From contig DCKE01000005.1 of the NCBI GenBank assembly GCA_002320285.1, positions 1,079 through 35,471 of the forward strand: 34,393 nucleotides of DNA. The letters run 5' to 3'. Below, piece after piece: positions 17,093-25,600 of the stretch. Under the pieces are notes generated by a model. It was not told the DNA's origin. It made no database searches and was given only the letters and a program-made list of their open reading frames with translations. Each line of letters begins with the position of its first letter. Position 1 is the first letter of the stretch. This DNA is from Flavobacteriaceae bacterium UBA1682. Lineage in GTDB: Bacteria > Bacteroidota > Bacteroidia > Flavobacteriales > Flavobacteriaceae. Made by a program: the position numbers and the translations under genes.

Positions 17093-17755
17093 TTATTTAT
17101 TAGGGTCACTAACAATTTTATTATACTTTTTAAGAGCCAATCTGTATTCTGCAAGAATAACTTTCATATCATCCATCATTTCGTTGTGCAATTCGGCAGC
17201 TGATATGGTATTATAACCTTCTTTATATTCTTCTAATCCTTTTTTATTTTTACCTTTTCGCCCTCTAAGATTTTTTTCTTTGTCCAGAATAAAAACATTT
17301 GGGGTTCCTAGATTAGCATCCAATTTCCCTTGAAGTTGAAACGAATCGTAAAAAACTTTAATTTGTTCCGGATCTAGAAAAATATAATCCCATTTTTCTA
17401 AATCAGAAATCGGCTCCAACTCAGCACGAACTCTTTTCACCTCCTCTTCACTTCCAATCGGCGCAACAAAAACCACTTGAAAATCGTTAAAATCGCGGTA
17501 TCTTTTATAAATCTTTTGATCCAAGTTAAAAGCATTGCCCCGATCTCTAAACATATCGTTACCCGGAAATCCAATTACGGTGATTTTATCTTTTAAAACA
17601 ATTGGTTTACCAGACCAAGTTTTTCCTTCGGGTAGTTCGTGAACTCCTTCTGTCAACGTCGGTAATTTTGCAAATTGATTGACTCCTGTCGCAAAAAAAA
17701 GATACGCACAAATAGGCATGATAAACAAAACGGTAAGTACAATATATTTTTTCAT
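17093..17755 (-). CDS. Cysteine-less thioredoxin-fold membrane protein next to SCO
   Basis: A 220-residue protein of no named family that I recognise. One N-terminal membrane helix (~4-23), then a likely periplasmic thioredoxin/SCO-like fold: KITVIGFPGNDMFRDRGNAF (57-76) occupies the place of the active-site strand and loop, FQVVFVAP (92-99) the next strand, WDYIFLDPE and the cis-Pro-like GTPNVFILDKEKNLRGRKG (150-168) the later strands. The CxxxC and the copper His of SCO are absent; the only cysteine (C16) is inside the membrane helix. First gene of the maturation cluster, 12 nt before SCO. A structural or docking role in oxidase assembly is inference. Confidence 0.78.
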   Translation of the reverse strand: MKKYIVLTVLFIMPICAYLFFATGVNQFAKLPTLTEGVHELPEGKTWSGKPIVLKDKITVIGFPGNDMFRDRGNAFNLDQKIYKRYRDFNDFQVVFVAPIGSEEEVKRVRAELEPISDLEKWDYIFLDPEQIKVFYDSFQLQGKLDANLGTPNVFILDKEKNLRGRKGKNKKGLEEYKEGYNTISAAELHNEMMDDMKVILAEYRLALKKYNKIVSDPNK

Positions 17756-17972
17756 TTCTAGAATATATTTTTTTGTAAAGTTATATGTAATTACAAGACT
17801 GACATAGCTGTTTTATTTCGAAAGCAAAACACTTGGTAAGTAGCGGTTACATATGTTGATAAAATCTGACACAGTTAAAAGTCCGCCATAAATCTGTCAA
17901 GGCAAATGAAGCTTAATGCAAATCATTTGCTGGTATTTTCCGGTCGTCTTGGTAAACCGTACAAAAATAAAA
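17756..17972. other. Intergenic region between the two oxidase clusters
   Basis: About 217 non-coding bases. A near -7 box, TAACTTTA on the minus strand (17783-17776), could serve the redoxin-like gene. A 13-bp palindrome GCAAATCATTTGC (17918-17930), with a second GCAAATG at 17902-17908, might be a protein-binding site. No RNA gene or coding remnant was recognised. Confidence 0.3.
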
Positions 17973-17996
17973 AAAGGCGATTAATAAATCGCCTTT
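17973..17996 (-). terminator. Terminator of the ctaB-cox3-cox3-cox4 operon
   Basis: 10-bp perfect stem AAAGGCGATT / AATCGCCTTT with a 4-nt loop, 17 nt past the cox4 stop. On the minus strand it runs into T7 then ATTTTTG, a strong intrinsic terminator. Confidence 0.9.
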
Positions 17997-18013
17997 AAAT
18001 ACTTAATATGTTA

Positions 18014-18379
18014 TTAAAATATCCACTTGTAAATGGAGTTATGATTGAATACATCATAAATATAAGATCCTTCAATTAAGAGTAAAGTTACCATATAAGC
18101 AATTAAGAACGCTAATATACCCACTACGGACCATCTTAATGCTGCTTTCTCCCCTTCCAAGTGCATAAATGCCCACATGATGTAGTATGCCTTCCAAAGG
18201 GTCAACAAGATAAAGATCCAGTTTAATAAACTTAAATGTAAAATATGCGTGTAGTGTAAAAAGTCTGGTTTAAAAATACCGAAAACAACTTCCACTATAG
18301 TTATCAAAGAAAGGATTACGAATACGGTCCAAATTCTCTTTGTATTTGATTGATGCGCTGTACCTGTTGATGCTGCCAT
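18014..18379 (-). CDS. Cytochrome c oxidase subunit IV family protein
   Basis: 121 residues with three hydrophobic helices (about 15-34, 47-68 and 81-104) and the family features KRIWTVFVILSLITIVEVVF and WAFMHLEGEK. This matches the prokaryotic cytochrome c oxidase subunit IV family (CyoD/CoxD-like), a small accessory subunit of heme-copper oxidases in the inner membrane. Position directly after two subunit III genes and before a terminator supports it. The N-terminal MAASTGTAHQSNTK is polar and cytosolic. Confidence 0.88.
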   Translation of the reverse strand: MAASTGTAHQSNTKRIWTVFVILSLITIVEVVFGIFKPDFLHYTHILHLSLLNWIFILLTLWKAYYIMWAFMHLEGEKAALRWSVVGILAFLIAYMVTLLLIEGSYIYDVFNHNSIYKWIF

Positions 18380-18399
18380 TTTTCTTAAATTTTAAAAGA

Positions 18400-19380
18400 T
18401 TAAACTAAGTAGAAGAAAGTAAATACGAATACCCACACTAAATCTACAAAGTGCCAGTATAAACCACCTTTTTCAACCATTTCATAAGATCTTCTTCTTT
18501 CATAAGTTCCCAACAATACATTGAAGAAAATCACTATATTGATCAATACTCCAGTGAAAACGTGAAATCCGTGAAATCCAGTTATAAAGAAAAAGAAATC
18601 TGCAAATACTTTATGACCGTATTCGTTGTGTTTGAGGTTTGCACCTTCTACAACCATTACAGCATCTTTTAAATGATCTGCTGAAGCTTCTCTAGACAAT
18701 ATTATCTTGTGTTTGGTTTCATCGACAAACTGTGTTCTAATGCGCACATTTGGATTGGCTTCAAAACCGGCTTTAACTTCTTCTAAAGAGTACGAAGGAA
18801 CAGTAGATCCGCTTATAAACCAAGCACCTGTATTTCTCTCTTTTTGAACGCGTTCTTTATCCGCAGAATGAATAGCGAAATCAGCCAAAGCGATTTGCTT
18901 TCCGTCTTCTCCAACGAATTGTAAAATTGATCCTCCGCGAGTTTCCACCGCACCGTAAGATCCCTGAATAAAGTTTTTCCATTCCCATGCTTGAGATCCC
19001 AAGAAGATAAATCCTCCAATAATCGTCAAGAACATGTAAAAGGCTACTTTACTTTTCTTTAATTGATGTCCTGCATCTACGGCTAAAACCATAGTAACTG
19101 AAGAGAAAATCAAAATAAAGGTCATCAATGCCACATAGTACATTGGTGCATTTACTCCGTGTAAAAATGGAAAGTGATTAAACACCTCATCGGCGATAGG
19201 CCAAGAGTCCATAAATTTAAATCTCGAAAAACCATACGCAGCAAGGAATCCTGCAAAGGTTAATGAATCAGACAATATGAAATACCACATCATCATTTTT
19301 CCATAGCTTACACCAAGAGGCTGATTTCCGCCGCCCCAAATTTTTTCCTTAGTAGCTGCTGTAGTAACTGTCGCTCCCAT
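18400..19380 (-). CDS. Cytochrome c oxidase subunit III with large soluble insert
   Basis: 326 residues, longer than the ~260 usual for the seven-helix form. Helices at about 30-50, 77-100, 112-130, 257-290 and 306-325; diagnostic segments are SYGKMMMWYFILSDSLTFAG, GSQAWEWKNFI, FFFITGFHGFHVFTGVLINI and GLYWHFVDLVWVFVF. Residues ~142-255 are a polar segment of about 115 residues between helix 3 and the HGFHV helix (from VETRGGSILQFVGED through LKHNEYGHK), where ordinary subunit III has a short loop. Family role: stabilises subunit I and proton uptake; it has no redox centre. It lies 20 nt before cox4 and 43 nt after the other cox3. Confidence 0.93.
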   Translation of the reverse strand: MGATVTTAATKEKIWGGGNQPLGVSYGKMMMWYFILSDSLTFAGFLAAYGFSRFKFMDSWPIADEVFNHFPFLHGVNAPMYYVALMTFILIFSSVTMVLAVDAGHQLKKSKVAFYMFLTIIGGFIFLGSQAWEWKNFIQGSYGAVETRGGSILQFVGEDGKQIALADFAIHSADKERVQKERNTGAWFISGSTVPSYSLEEVKAGFEANPNVRIRTQFVDETKHKIILSREASADHLKDAVMVVEGANLKHNEYGHKVFADFFFFITGFHGFHVFTGVLINIVIFFNVLLGTYERRRSYEMVEKGGLYWHFVDLVWVFVFTFFYLV

Positions 19381-19423
19381 ATAAAGTTGTTAGTTAAAAA
19401 GTTCCCAAATTTAAGTCTTTTTT

Positions 19424-20005
19424 CTATTTATAGAAAGTAAAAAACAAAAACAAATAAATCCAAATCAAATCTAAAAAATGCCAAAACATCCCACATAACT
19501 CTATACCAAGAGTTTGACCTGAATTATACTTTTGTTTAAAATGATTATAAATTACTATTAAAAGTGATATCAATCCACCAAACAGGTGAACCACGTGTGC
19601 AATCACTACAACATATAAAAATGAGGTTGTAATGGTACTTTCACTACCAGTAAAAAAATAACCGGATTCTATAACTTGTCCAAATCCTTTGAACTGCAAA
19701 AAAACGAATAATAAACCTAATACCAAAGTAGAAATCAAGTAAATTGTCGTCTTGTTACGATCATCTACTTTAATTGCTCTGTGAGCCATTGTAAATGTAA
19801 CACTACTTAAGATTATAGCAATGGTGCTATACAAAAAAGCAGTTGGCAATTTGAAATCGACGATCCAGTCTGGTCTCGACTTACTGATCACGTAGGCACT
19901 AGTAAGTCCGGCAAAGACCATTATAATGCTTCCCATAGCAAAAAGAAGCATCACCTTTAAGGCCTTCCCTCTTTTCTCTTCTTGTTCCTCAATACTTACA
20001 TCCAT
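19424..20005 (-). CDS. Cytochrome c oxidase subunit III (short, heme-copper oxidase subunit III family)
   Basis: 193 residues and five helices (about 17-40, 53-72, 84-104, 124-150 and 171-191). The C-terminal GMFWHFLDLIWIYLFLFFTF and AHVVHLFGGLISLL are the subunit III signatures also present in the next gene. It is the short form lacking two N-terminal helices. Bacteroidota operons commonly carry two subunit III-like genes in a row, so this is not a recent duplicate: identity to the neighbour is low outside the signatures. Only 2 nt separate it from the ctaB stop, so the two are tightly coupled. Confidence 0.92.
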   Translation of the reverse strand: MDVSIEEQEEKRGKALKVMLLFAMGSIIMVFAGLTSAYVISKSRPDWIVDFKLPTAFLYSTIAIILSSVTFTMAHRAIKVDDRNKTTIYLISTLVLGLLFVFLQFKGFGQVIESGYFFTGSESTITTSFLYVVVIAHVVHLFGGLISLLIVIYNHFKQKYNSGQTLGIELCGMFWHFLDLIWIYLFLFFTFYK

Positions 20006-20007
20006 AA

Positions 20008-20916
20008 TTATCGCAAAAATTTATCTAATATATATATAATCTGAATTAATGATATATAGGACACACTGACCAACATCAACGAACGTGCTGCTTTTTCAGT
20101 TCGAGTTCTATATAACTGTATCGCTGCATATAACATCCATAGGCCCGCTAAAAACACCAACACAGCGGCAATAGGCGATAAATACAACCTACCCGTTAAT
20201 CCTGTTGCCGGGAATATGGAAATAACAATTAACCAAACGGTGTATAATATAATCTGAAGAGCGGTTTTCTTATCGCGTTTTCCCGAAGGTAACATCGAGA
20301 ATCCACCTCTTTTATAATCATCGTATAAAAACCAACCAATGGCCCAGAAATGTGGGAATTGCCAAAAAAACTGTATTAAAAACAAGGTTCCTGCTTCAAT
20401 TCCAAAATTATTAGTTGCCGCAACCCATCCCAACATAAATGGTATTGCACCTGGAAAAGCACCAACGAACACCGACAAAGGGGTGATGGTTTTTAATGGG
20501 GTATAAATACTGGTATATAAAAAGATTGATATCGCCCCAAACATGGCTGTTTTAGGACTCACTACATATAAAATAGCGACACCTACCAAAGTCAAAATCA
20601 CAGCCAAGATAAAGGCGGCCGAAGGTTTTACTCGACCTGATGCTATCGGTCTATTTTGTGTACGTTTCATTTTAGCATCCAACTCTTTTTCTATAATTTG
20701 ATTATAGACATTGGAAGCTCCAACCATACAATACCCTCCAACAGCGAGCATGACAAGCGTCCAAATATTGACCTCCCGCCAATCTAATACCGCCAAAAAA
20801 TAACCGGCAATAGTTGAAAAAACAACACTAATAGCCAAACCGGCCTTGGTCATTTCTTTAAATTCCTTAAATATCGAAGTCTTGGTATCCTGTGGTATGT
20901 TCAAAGCAGTTTTCAT
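20008..20916 (-). CDS. ctaB: Protoheme IX farnesyltransferase (heme O synthase)
   Basis: 302 residues from the ATG at 20916 (MKTALNIPQD). An in-frame TTG at 20949 would add 11 residues but overlaps the -7 box. UbiA-family membrane prenyltransferase with the first Asp-rich loop at residues ~69-90 (NVYNQIIEKELDAKMKRTQN then RP) and about eight or nine helices. Family role: transfers farnesyl from FPP to heme b to make heme O, the precursor of heme A for the oxidase encoded by the following genes. The usual D at the NNYID position is E here (E76); D80 and RTxxRP are kept. First gene of the ctaB-cox3-cox3-cox4 operon. Confidence 0.95.
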   Translation of the reverse strand: MKTALNIPQDTKTSIFKEFKEMTKAGLAISVVFSTIAGYFLAVLDWREVNIWTLVMLAVGGYCMVGASNVYNQIIEKELDAKMKRTQNRPIASGRVKPSAAFILAVILTLVGVAILYVVSPKTAMFGAISIFLYTSIYTPLKTITPLSVFVGAFPGAIPFMLGWVAATNNFGIEAGTLFLIQFFWQFPHFWAIGWFLYDDYKRGGFSMLPSGKRDKKTALQIILYTVWLIVISIFPATGLTGRLYLSPIAAVLVFLAGLWMLYAAIQLYRTRTEKAARSLMLVSVSYISLIQIIYILDKFLR

Positions 20917-20935
20917 TTCAAGTAAAATGGGATTG

Positions 20936-20943
20936 CAAATATA
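20936..20943 (-). promoter_or_regulatory. Candidate -7 box (TATATTTG) for the ctaB-cox operon
   Basis: Minus-strand TATATTTG, a perfect TAnnTTTG match, 19 nt ahead of the ctaB ATG, in the 93-base gap after deoC. No TTG at -33. It suggests the oxidase operon has its own promoter. Confidence 0.42.
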
Positions 20944-21009
20944 CTCCAATTTTTAAAATAACTTCTAAAAACTGTGGTAGTTACTGTTAATCTTTATTTA
21001 ACATTTGAA

Positions 21010-21753
21010 TTAATATGTTTTATCCGAATCCAAATTATCGACAATTGCTTTAGCCGACGAAGTCCCGAGTCTTTTCACTCCCAAACCAATCATCACTTCC
21101 GCATCTTGTCGATTGCGAATACCTCCAGCCGCTTTTACTGGCAAAGGATTTGCATTTTCTAACATCAGTACCAAAGCCTCCACGGTAGCCCCATTAGGCC
21201 TGCCATCCTCAGTCTGAAAAAAGCCTGTCGAAGACTTTACAAATATCTTCTCATATTGTTTTTCTTCAAATTTAGAGAGAGCCACTTTCTTGATTAAAGT
21301 CGTTAGTTGAACAATCTCCATATTACTAAGGGCTGCAACTTCAATAATCCATTTCACCGTCTTTCCCGCATCTAATGTCAACTGGGTACACTTCCAGATT
21401 TGCTCGCGTACTTCTTCAATCATTCCCTGCTGAAACAAACGATAGTTCACCACAAAATCCAATTCATCAGCTCCTGCATCAATAGCCAGCTGCGCCTCTT
21501 CTAACTTTTCAGACAAAGAACCCTTTCCCTCTGGAAAATCAATTACAGTCCCCACCAATACCTTTGATTCAGTCAAATCGATATAAGCCCTAGCCTGAGC
21601 TACATACTCTGGCCTTAACATGACCAATTTAAAAGACTCCTCTACGGCCTCTTTGATCACTTCCTGAACAATCTCCGAATTTTCCATTTCACTAACACCA
21701 GCTTGTACCGCCGTTTTTAAATAGGTCGAATCCATATAGTTTTTCAAATCCAT
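21010..21753 (-). CDS. deoC: Deoxyribose-phosphate aldolase
   Basis: 247 residues from the ATG at 21753 (MDLKNYMDSTYLK). The frame stays open to 21918, but that extension would translate a hairpin and overlap the vanZ-like gene, so I reject it. Catalytic residues of the DeoC TIM barrel are in place: Schiff-base Lys K173 in FVKSSTGFF, D99 in ADELDFVVN, and K207 in VKAAGGIRNRQDA. Family role: cleaves 2-deoxyribose-5-phosphate to glyceraldehyde-3-phosphate and acetaldehyde in deoxynucleoside catabolism. No other deo gene is nearby. A terminator-like hairpin lies just upstream, leaving no room for a promoter between it and the start. Confidence 0.95.
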   Translation of the reverse strand: MDLKNYMDSTYLKTAVQAGVSEMENSEIVQEVIKEAVEESFKLVMLRPEYVAQARAYIDLTESKVLVGTVIDFPEGKGSLSEKLEEAQLAIDAGADELDFVVNYRLFQQGMIEEVREQIWKCTQLTLDAGKTVKWIIEVAALSNMEIVQLTTLIKKVALSKFEEKQYEKIFVKSSTGFFQTEDGRPNGATVEALVLMLENANPLPVKAAGGIRNRQDAEVMIGLGVKRLGTSSAKAIVDNLDSDKTY

Positions 21754-21767
21754 AGTATATAAAATGA

Positions 21768-21791
21768 AAAGCCCCACTTTCGCGGGGCTTT
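21768..21791 (-). terminator. Terminator-like hairpin between vanZ-like and deoC
   Basis: 8-bp GC-rich stem AAAGCCCC / GGGGCTTT with an 8-nt loop, two bases past the vanZ-like stop. On the minus strand it runs into TTTTCATTTT, then reaches the deoC ATG 14 nt after the stem. It could end the gcvH-vanZ transcript or act as an attenuator. Confidence 0.65.
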
Positions 21792-21793
21792 GA

Positions 21794-22171
21794 TTATTTC
21801 TTTTTGGTCGTAAATACAGATACACATAATAGCCCCAAAAAACTACCGGAGCAGTTTGCTGCCACATCTCCCCATTCCGCACCTCTTGATACCGTGCAAT
21901 AATATTGTAACAACTCAATCAGGATTCCAAATAAACTGGCACTCACAAAAACCATTAGATAAATCTTGCCGGTTTTTCTTTTTTTGTCAAACAATAAATA
22001 CTTACTCCACAATACAGAAAAAACAAAATAAAAGGTAAAATGGACGATCTTATCTTTGTTAGGAATATTCCATCCAGAAACTGTAGGAATAGAACTTGCA
22101 TCAATTAAACAAGCAATTCCGACTAAAATAGTCCAGACTATTGCGATCAGAAAATAGGTATTACGCCCCAA
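21794..22171 (-). CDS. VanZ-family small membrane protein
   Basis: 125 residues with four hydrophobic helices (about 5-24, 43-60, 71-88 and 102-120). The VanZ-type motif is DKIVHFTFYFVFS at residues 40-52 (DKxxHxxxY/F), with a later GILIELLQYY (E-x-x-Q). No Met codon is available near the N-terminus; the start is probably the TTG at 22171, which overlaps the 3' end of gcvH by 11 bases. Family role is unclear: VanZ itself gives low teicoplanin resistance, but most members are uncharacterised. Following gcvH is a recurring flavobacterial arrangement, to my recollection; there is no sign of an antibiotic-resistance cluster. Confidence 0.85.
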   Translation of the reverse strand: MGRNTYFLIAIVWTILVGIACLIDASSIPTVSGWNIPNKDKIVHFTFYFVFSVLWSKYLLFDKKRKTGKIYLMVFVSASLFGILIELLQYYCTVSRGAEWGDVAANCSGSFLGLLCVSVFTTKKK

Positions 22172-22541
22172 TTAATTCTTTATATGCCGCATCAGAAAGC
22201 AAGTCTTCCACTTGCGATAGATCTGCAATTTTCACTTTTATCATCCAACCCGCTCCATAAGCATCCGAATTTACTAATTCTGGATCGCTTTCCAAGGTAT
22301 CATTAAATTCAATTATTTCACCAGAAAGCGGTAAAAATAAGTCTGAAACCGTTTTAACTGCTTCTACAGTTCCGAAAACTTCATCTCTATCTAATGTTTG
22401 ATCCAAAGTTTCTACTTCAACATAAACGATGTCTCCTAACTCTCTTTGAGCGAAATCAGTGATTCCCACTGTTGCGATATCACCTTCAATCGATATCCAC
22501 TCGTGGTCTTTAGTGTACTTTAAATTAGCTGGTATGTTCAT
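22161..22541 (-). CDS. gcvH: Glycine cleavage system H protein
   Basis: 126 residues, the usual length. The lipoyl-lysine is K63 in FGTVEAVKTVSDLFLPLSGE, preceded by KYTKDHEWI and VGITDFAQRELGDIVYVE. Family role: carries the aminomethyl group between the P, T and L proteins of the glycine cleavage complex on its swinging lipoamide. The other gcv genes are not in the window. It follows sprA after 62 nt and has its own candidate -7 box, so it need not depend on the very long sprA transcript. Confidence 0.97.
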   Translation of the reverse strand: MNIPANLKYTKDHEWISIEGDIATVGITDFAQRELGDIVYVEVETLDQTLDRDEVFGTVEAVKTVSDLFLPLSGEIIEFNDTLESDPELVNSDAYGAGWMIKVKIADLSQVEDLLSDAAYKELIGA

Positions 22542-22557
22542 TATATTTAGTTTTTAG

Positions 22558-22565
22558 CAAATGTA
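22558..22565 (-). promoter_or_regulatory. Candidate -7 box (TACATTTG) for gcvH
   Basis: Minus-strand TACATTTG matches TAnnTTTG and ends 16 nt before the gcvH ATG, inside the 62-base gap after sprA. No TTG -33 identified. Confidence 0.4.
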
Positions 22566-22603
22566 TGATAATTAAAATAACTTTAAAATATTTAGGCTTG
22601 AAT

Positions 22604-25600
22604 TTAAAAATTATAACGCATGGTAAATCCTGATCTAATATTGGTCATCGGGAAAGTCGTCGAAATAACCGCTTTCGAAAAGGTATGATCGTAGAAGAAT
22701 ATCGCTGTTAAATTTTGACTCAAAGCATAATCCGCTGCCAATCGACAAGACCAAATATCCTGTCCTGCCCCCAATTGATTATTATTATAATCCAAATACC
22801 TTATAATAGTTTCATTCTTACGCCAAGTAAAGTCAACTTTCAGATTGATATCACTCGTTATTTGTCCTCCTTGTCCATTGTTGGCAAAATCCGAGTTAAA
22901 CGACACATCTTTGATACGATATCCCAAACCAATTACGTAGTCGTTACCGCGAACCTCTGTCAATAAATTATTGTCGAAACTCAATGACAAAGCGCGATCT
23001 TGTCTAATTTCTGCCAGGATTTTAAAGGCATTTTTCAACTCAAAATCAACGCGTACCAACGGATTAAAACGCTCCACTAGAGTTGCATTATTCACAATCG
23101 TTTTGACCGGATAATTACCGTAGTCATTAATTTCATTTGGTTTTGAATAATACTCAAAGTTTGAACTGTATGAGCCTATTGTATAACCTGCTTGATAACC
23201 GTGATGTATTGAAAATCTCCTGAAATTATTTTTAAACCATCCAATTTTCATCAAACCGGTATACTTCATATTCCAATTGGGCAACGGTATATTTCGAAAA
23301 ACCCCTGTCGACACATCGGATGCATTAGAACCGGTATATGCCGCTAAAAATGCAGGCAGCAATACTTCTTGGTTGTTCTTACCATATCCAATCGGAAATC
23401 CATCATCATCTCTATTTGCCGGATTCGACACATCAATACCGCGAGAACCCGCCAAACGATTTGCTATGACTAATCGGTTATCTCTAAATTTATCGAATGG
23501 TGCTGAACTGTTGATATCGCTCTTACTAAACGAGGTTTTGATCATGACGGTTGAAATCGTAAAGTTCCCAAAATCATTCGGAGACCGCGAATTATAAAAA
23601 CCGTTATCCACATCGTATTGTTCTGAAAAATTCTTTGTTATCGTTCTATCCGCTGACAAATCGATCATCAGGTCTGGAATCAATTCTATTTGCGCCGTGA
23701 TGTTTAAGGTTTTATTATTTACCTGTGTAAAGCTCTGGTTAAATTCCGGATAATCGGTTAACCAACCGTTTCTAGCCGCTTCATAACGCACATCACTTTG
23801 ACTACCAAAAACGAATCCCATAGATGGCTTAGACGTACCGAAGAATCCCAGTCCAGGCATAAAACCAGGCAATAGCGTTCCGTTGTTTTCACTGTAATTC
23901 ACCTGTACATTTCGCACACTTGTCACCAAACCAATCAATAAATCTGTCACAACACGTCCGTTCTTCTCCTCTTCTTCTGGTTTGGCAACTGCATTACGAA
24001 CCACTTTTTGTCCCGGAACCAAAGCAGCTGTTTTTGCGGTAGGTTTCTTTTTATTGCGTTCTGAACTCTTAACCAATCCCACGTAGCGATACAAACGATC
24101 AAAAGCGAAAGTGGTATTCAGTCGGTGCGAATTTGCATTCTGAATCGTGTTACCCAGGTGATATATATTACCATTATCTTCTATTGACGAGAAGGCATCC
24201 GAGGCTCTTTGCCAGTTGAAATCACCGGTATAGGAATACGTGGATTTGATAAATGACAACAGCGGTATTTTATTGATCGGCAATTCGTAGTTAACCGTCA
24301 ATTGTTGCATGTGTTGATTTGCCTCTCCTACGTCAAAATAATTATCCCAGATGGTATTATCATTGTTGATTCTATTGTTTGGATCGTAATAATTTCTAAC
24401 AATATTACTGGTTCCAGCCGTATAGGTCAATCTCAAAGACTTGGTCAAGTTATAATTAAATCCATAATTATAATTAAAGAAATAGTTACGTCGATACAGA
24501 GGCTCTAGCCCGATTCCTTCGACATCAACCAAACGATATTGTTGTTTGTTATATTGACGCAAGACATTGGTACTAAAAGAAAGATTAGACGGTAAATAAT
24601 TTAAATTGAAGTCGCTTAATATCTTCCAGTAATTACTCTTTTTCATCATCGCACTCTTTTTAAAAGGTTCGATAGGTTTTGGAGAAAAACTGTAAGCGTA
24701 ATCCACCGATGTTCTGGTTTGTTGATCCAAAAGTGCTTCAATTTCAAAATCATGACGCTCCGTTTCGTTATACGAATGCGACAAGGTTAAATTCTCTACA
24801 TCGTATAAACGCGCTTTTTTATCTGGATTACGTTGTTTATTAACTCCGATAAAGTTGATACTTCTTCTTTTAGTATAGTCTTCCGCTCTGTTTTGAATGG
24901 CTTTTCTCTCCGCTTCCGAATTAGCACCATCCTTCATATACTTCAGTTTAATATCCGGATTTAACGGATCGTATTCTGGCGTTATGGTTTCCTCACCTAT
25001 AGCATAGTTAAAAGGTAAATTAACTCCCCACTTCTTAGGCAACAGATGCCCCAAATTAACATTGGTTACTATATTATACTGTAAATGATCTTCTCGACTG
25101 CGCTCATTCGGACCTTGTTCTAGCCCTCCAAATCCAATAGTCGATCTACTACCCGTAGCAGATAGGTTAGCGAAGTCCGCAAATTGCGCATCAACATTAG
25201 CTACAGCGGCCCAACCTCCTTTATTGTCCATATCAGACATTCGAAGTTCGTTAAACCACACTTCTCCACGCAAATCTTTTGGAGTTCCGAGCACATCGGT
25301 TTGATTTTTTAATCCCAACATAATGGTTCTAACCCGTCCAAAGTTTGGACTTCCTTTAATCCCTAATCGCAATTTATTGGTTTTACCCGACAAAGCCGGA
25401 TCTAATTCATCCTCATATTTATAAAAGATAAAGTTGGGATCAATAGAAGCGTCATTCATCTTCATTACCTTCAACTTGGTCAATAAATCCAAAGCAACCT
25501 CAATTTCATTCTCAATCCTCCAAATTTGATCTGGCGCCGATTCTCCAAAGGTCGTTAGCTTTAAAGGAATTTCCACTTGATAAAAGTTTTCCGTAAAGTC

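Noticed and set aside
18400..20005. Two adjacent subunit III genes as a recent tandem duplication
   Set aside because: They share only the family signatures, differ in length and helix number, and such pairs are normal in Bacteroidota.
21754..21918. Longer deoC reading frame from 21918
   Set aside because: It would overlap the vanZ-like gene and translate the hairpin at 21768-21791; the ATG at 21753 gives normal DeoC length.
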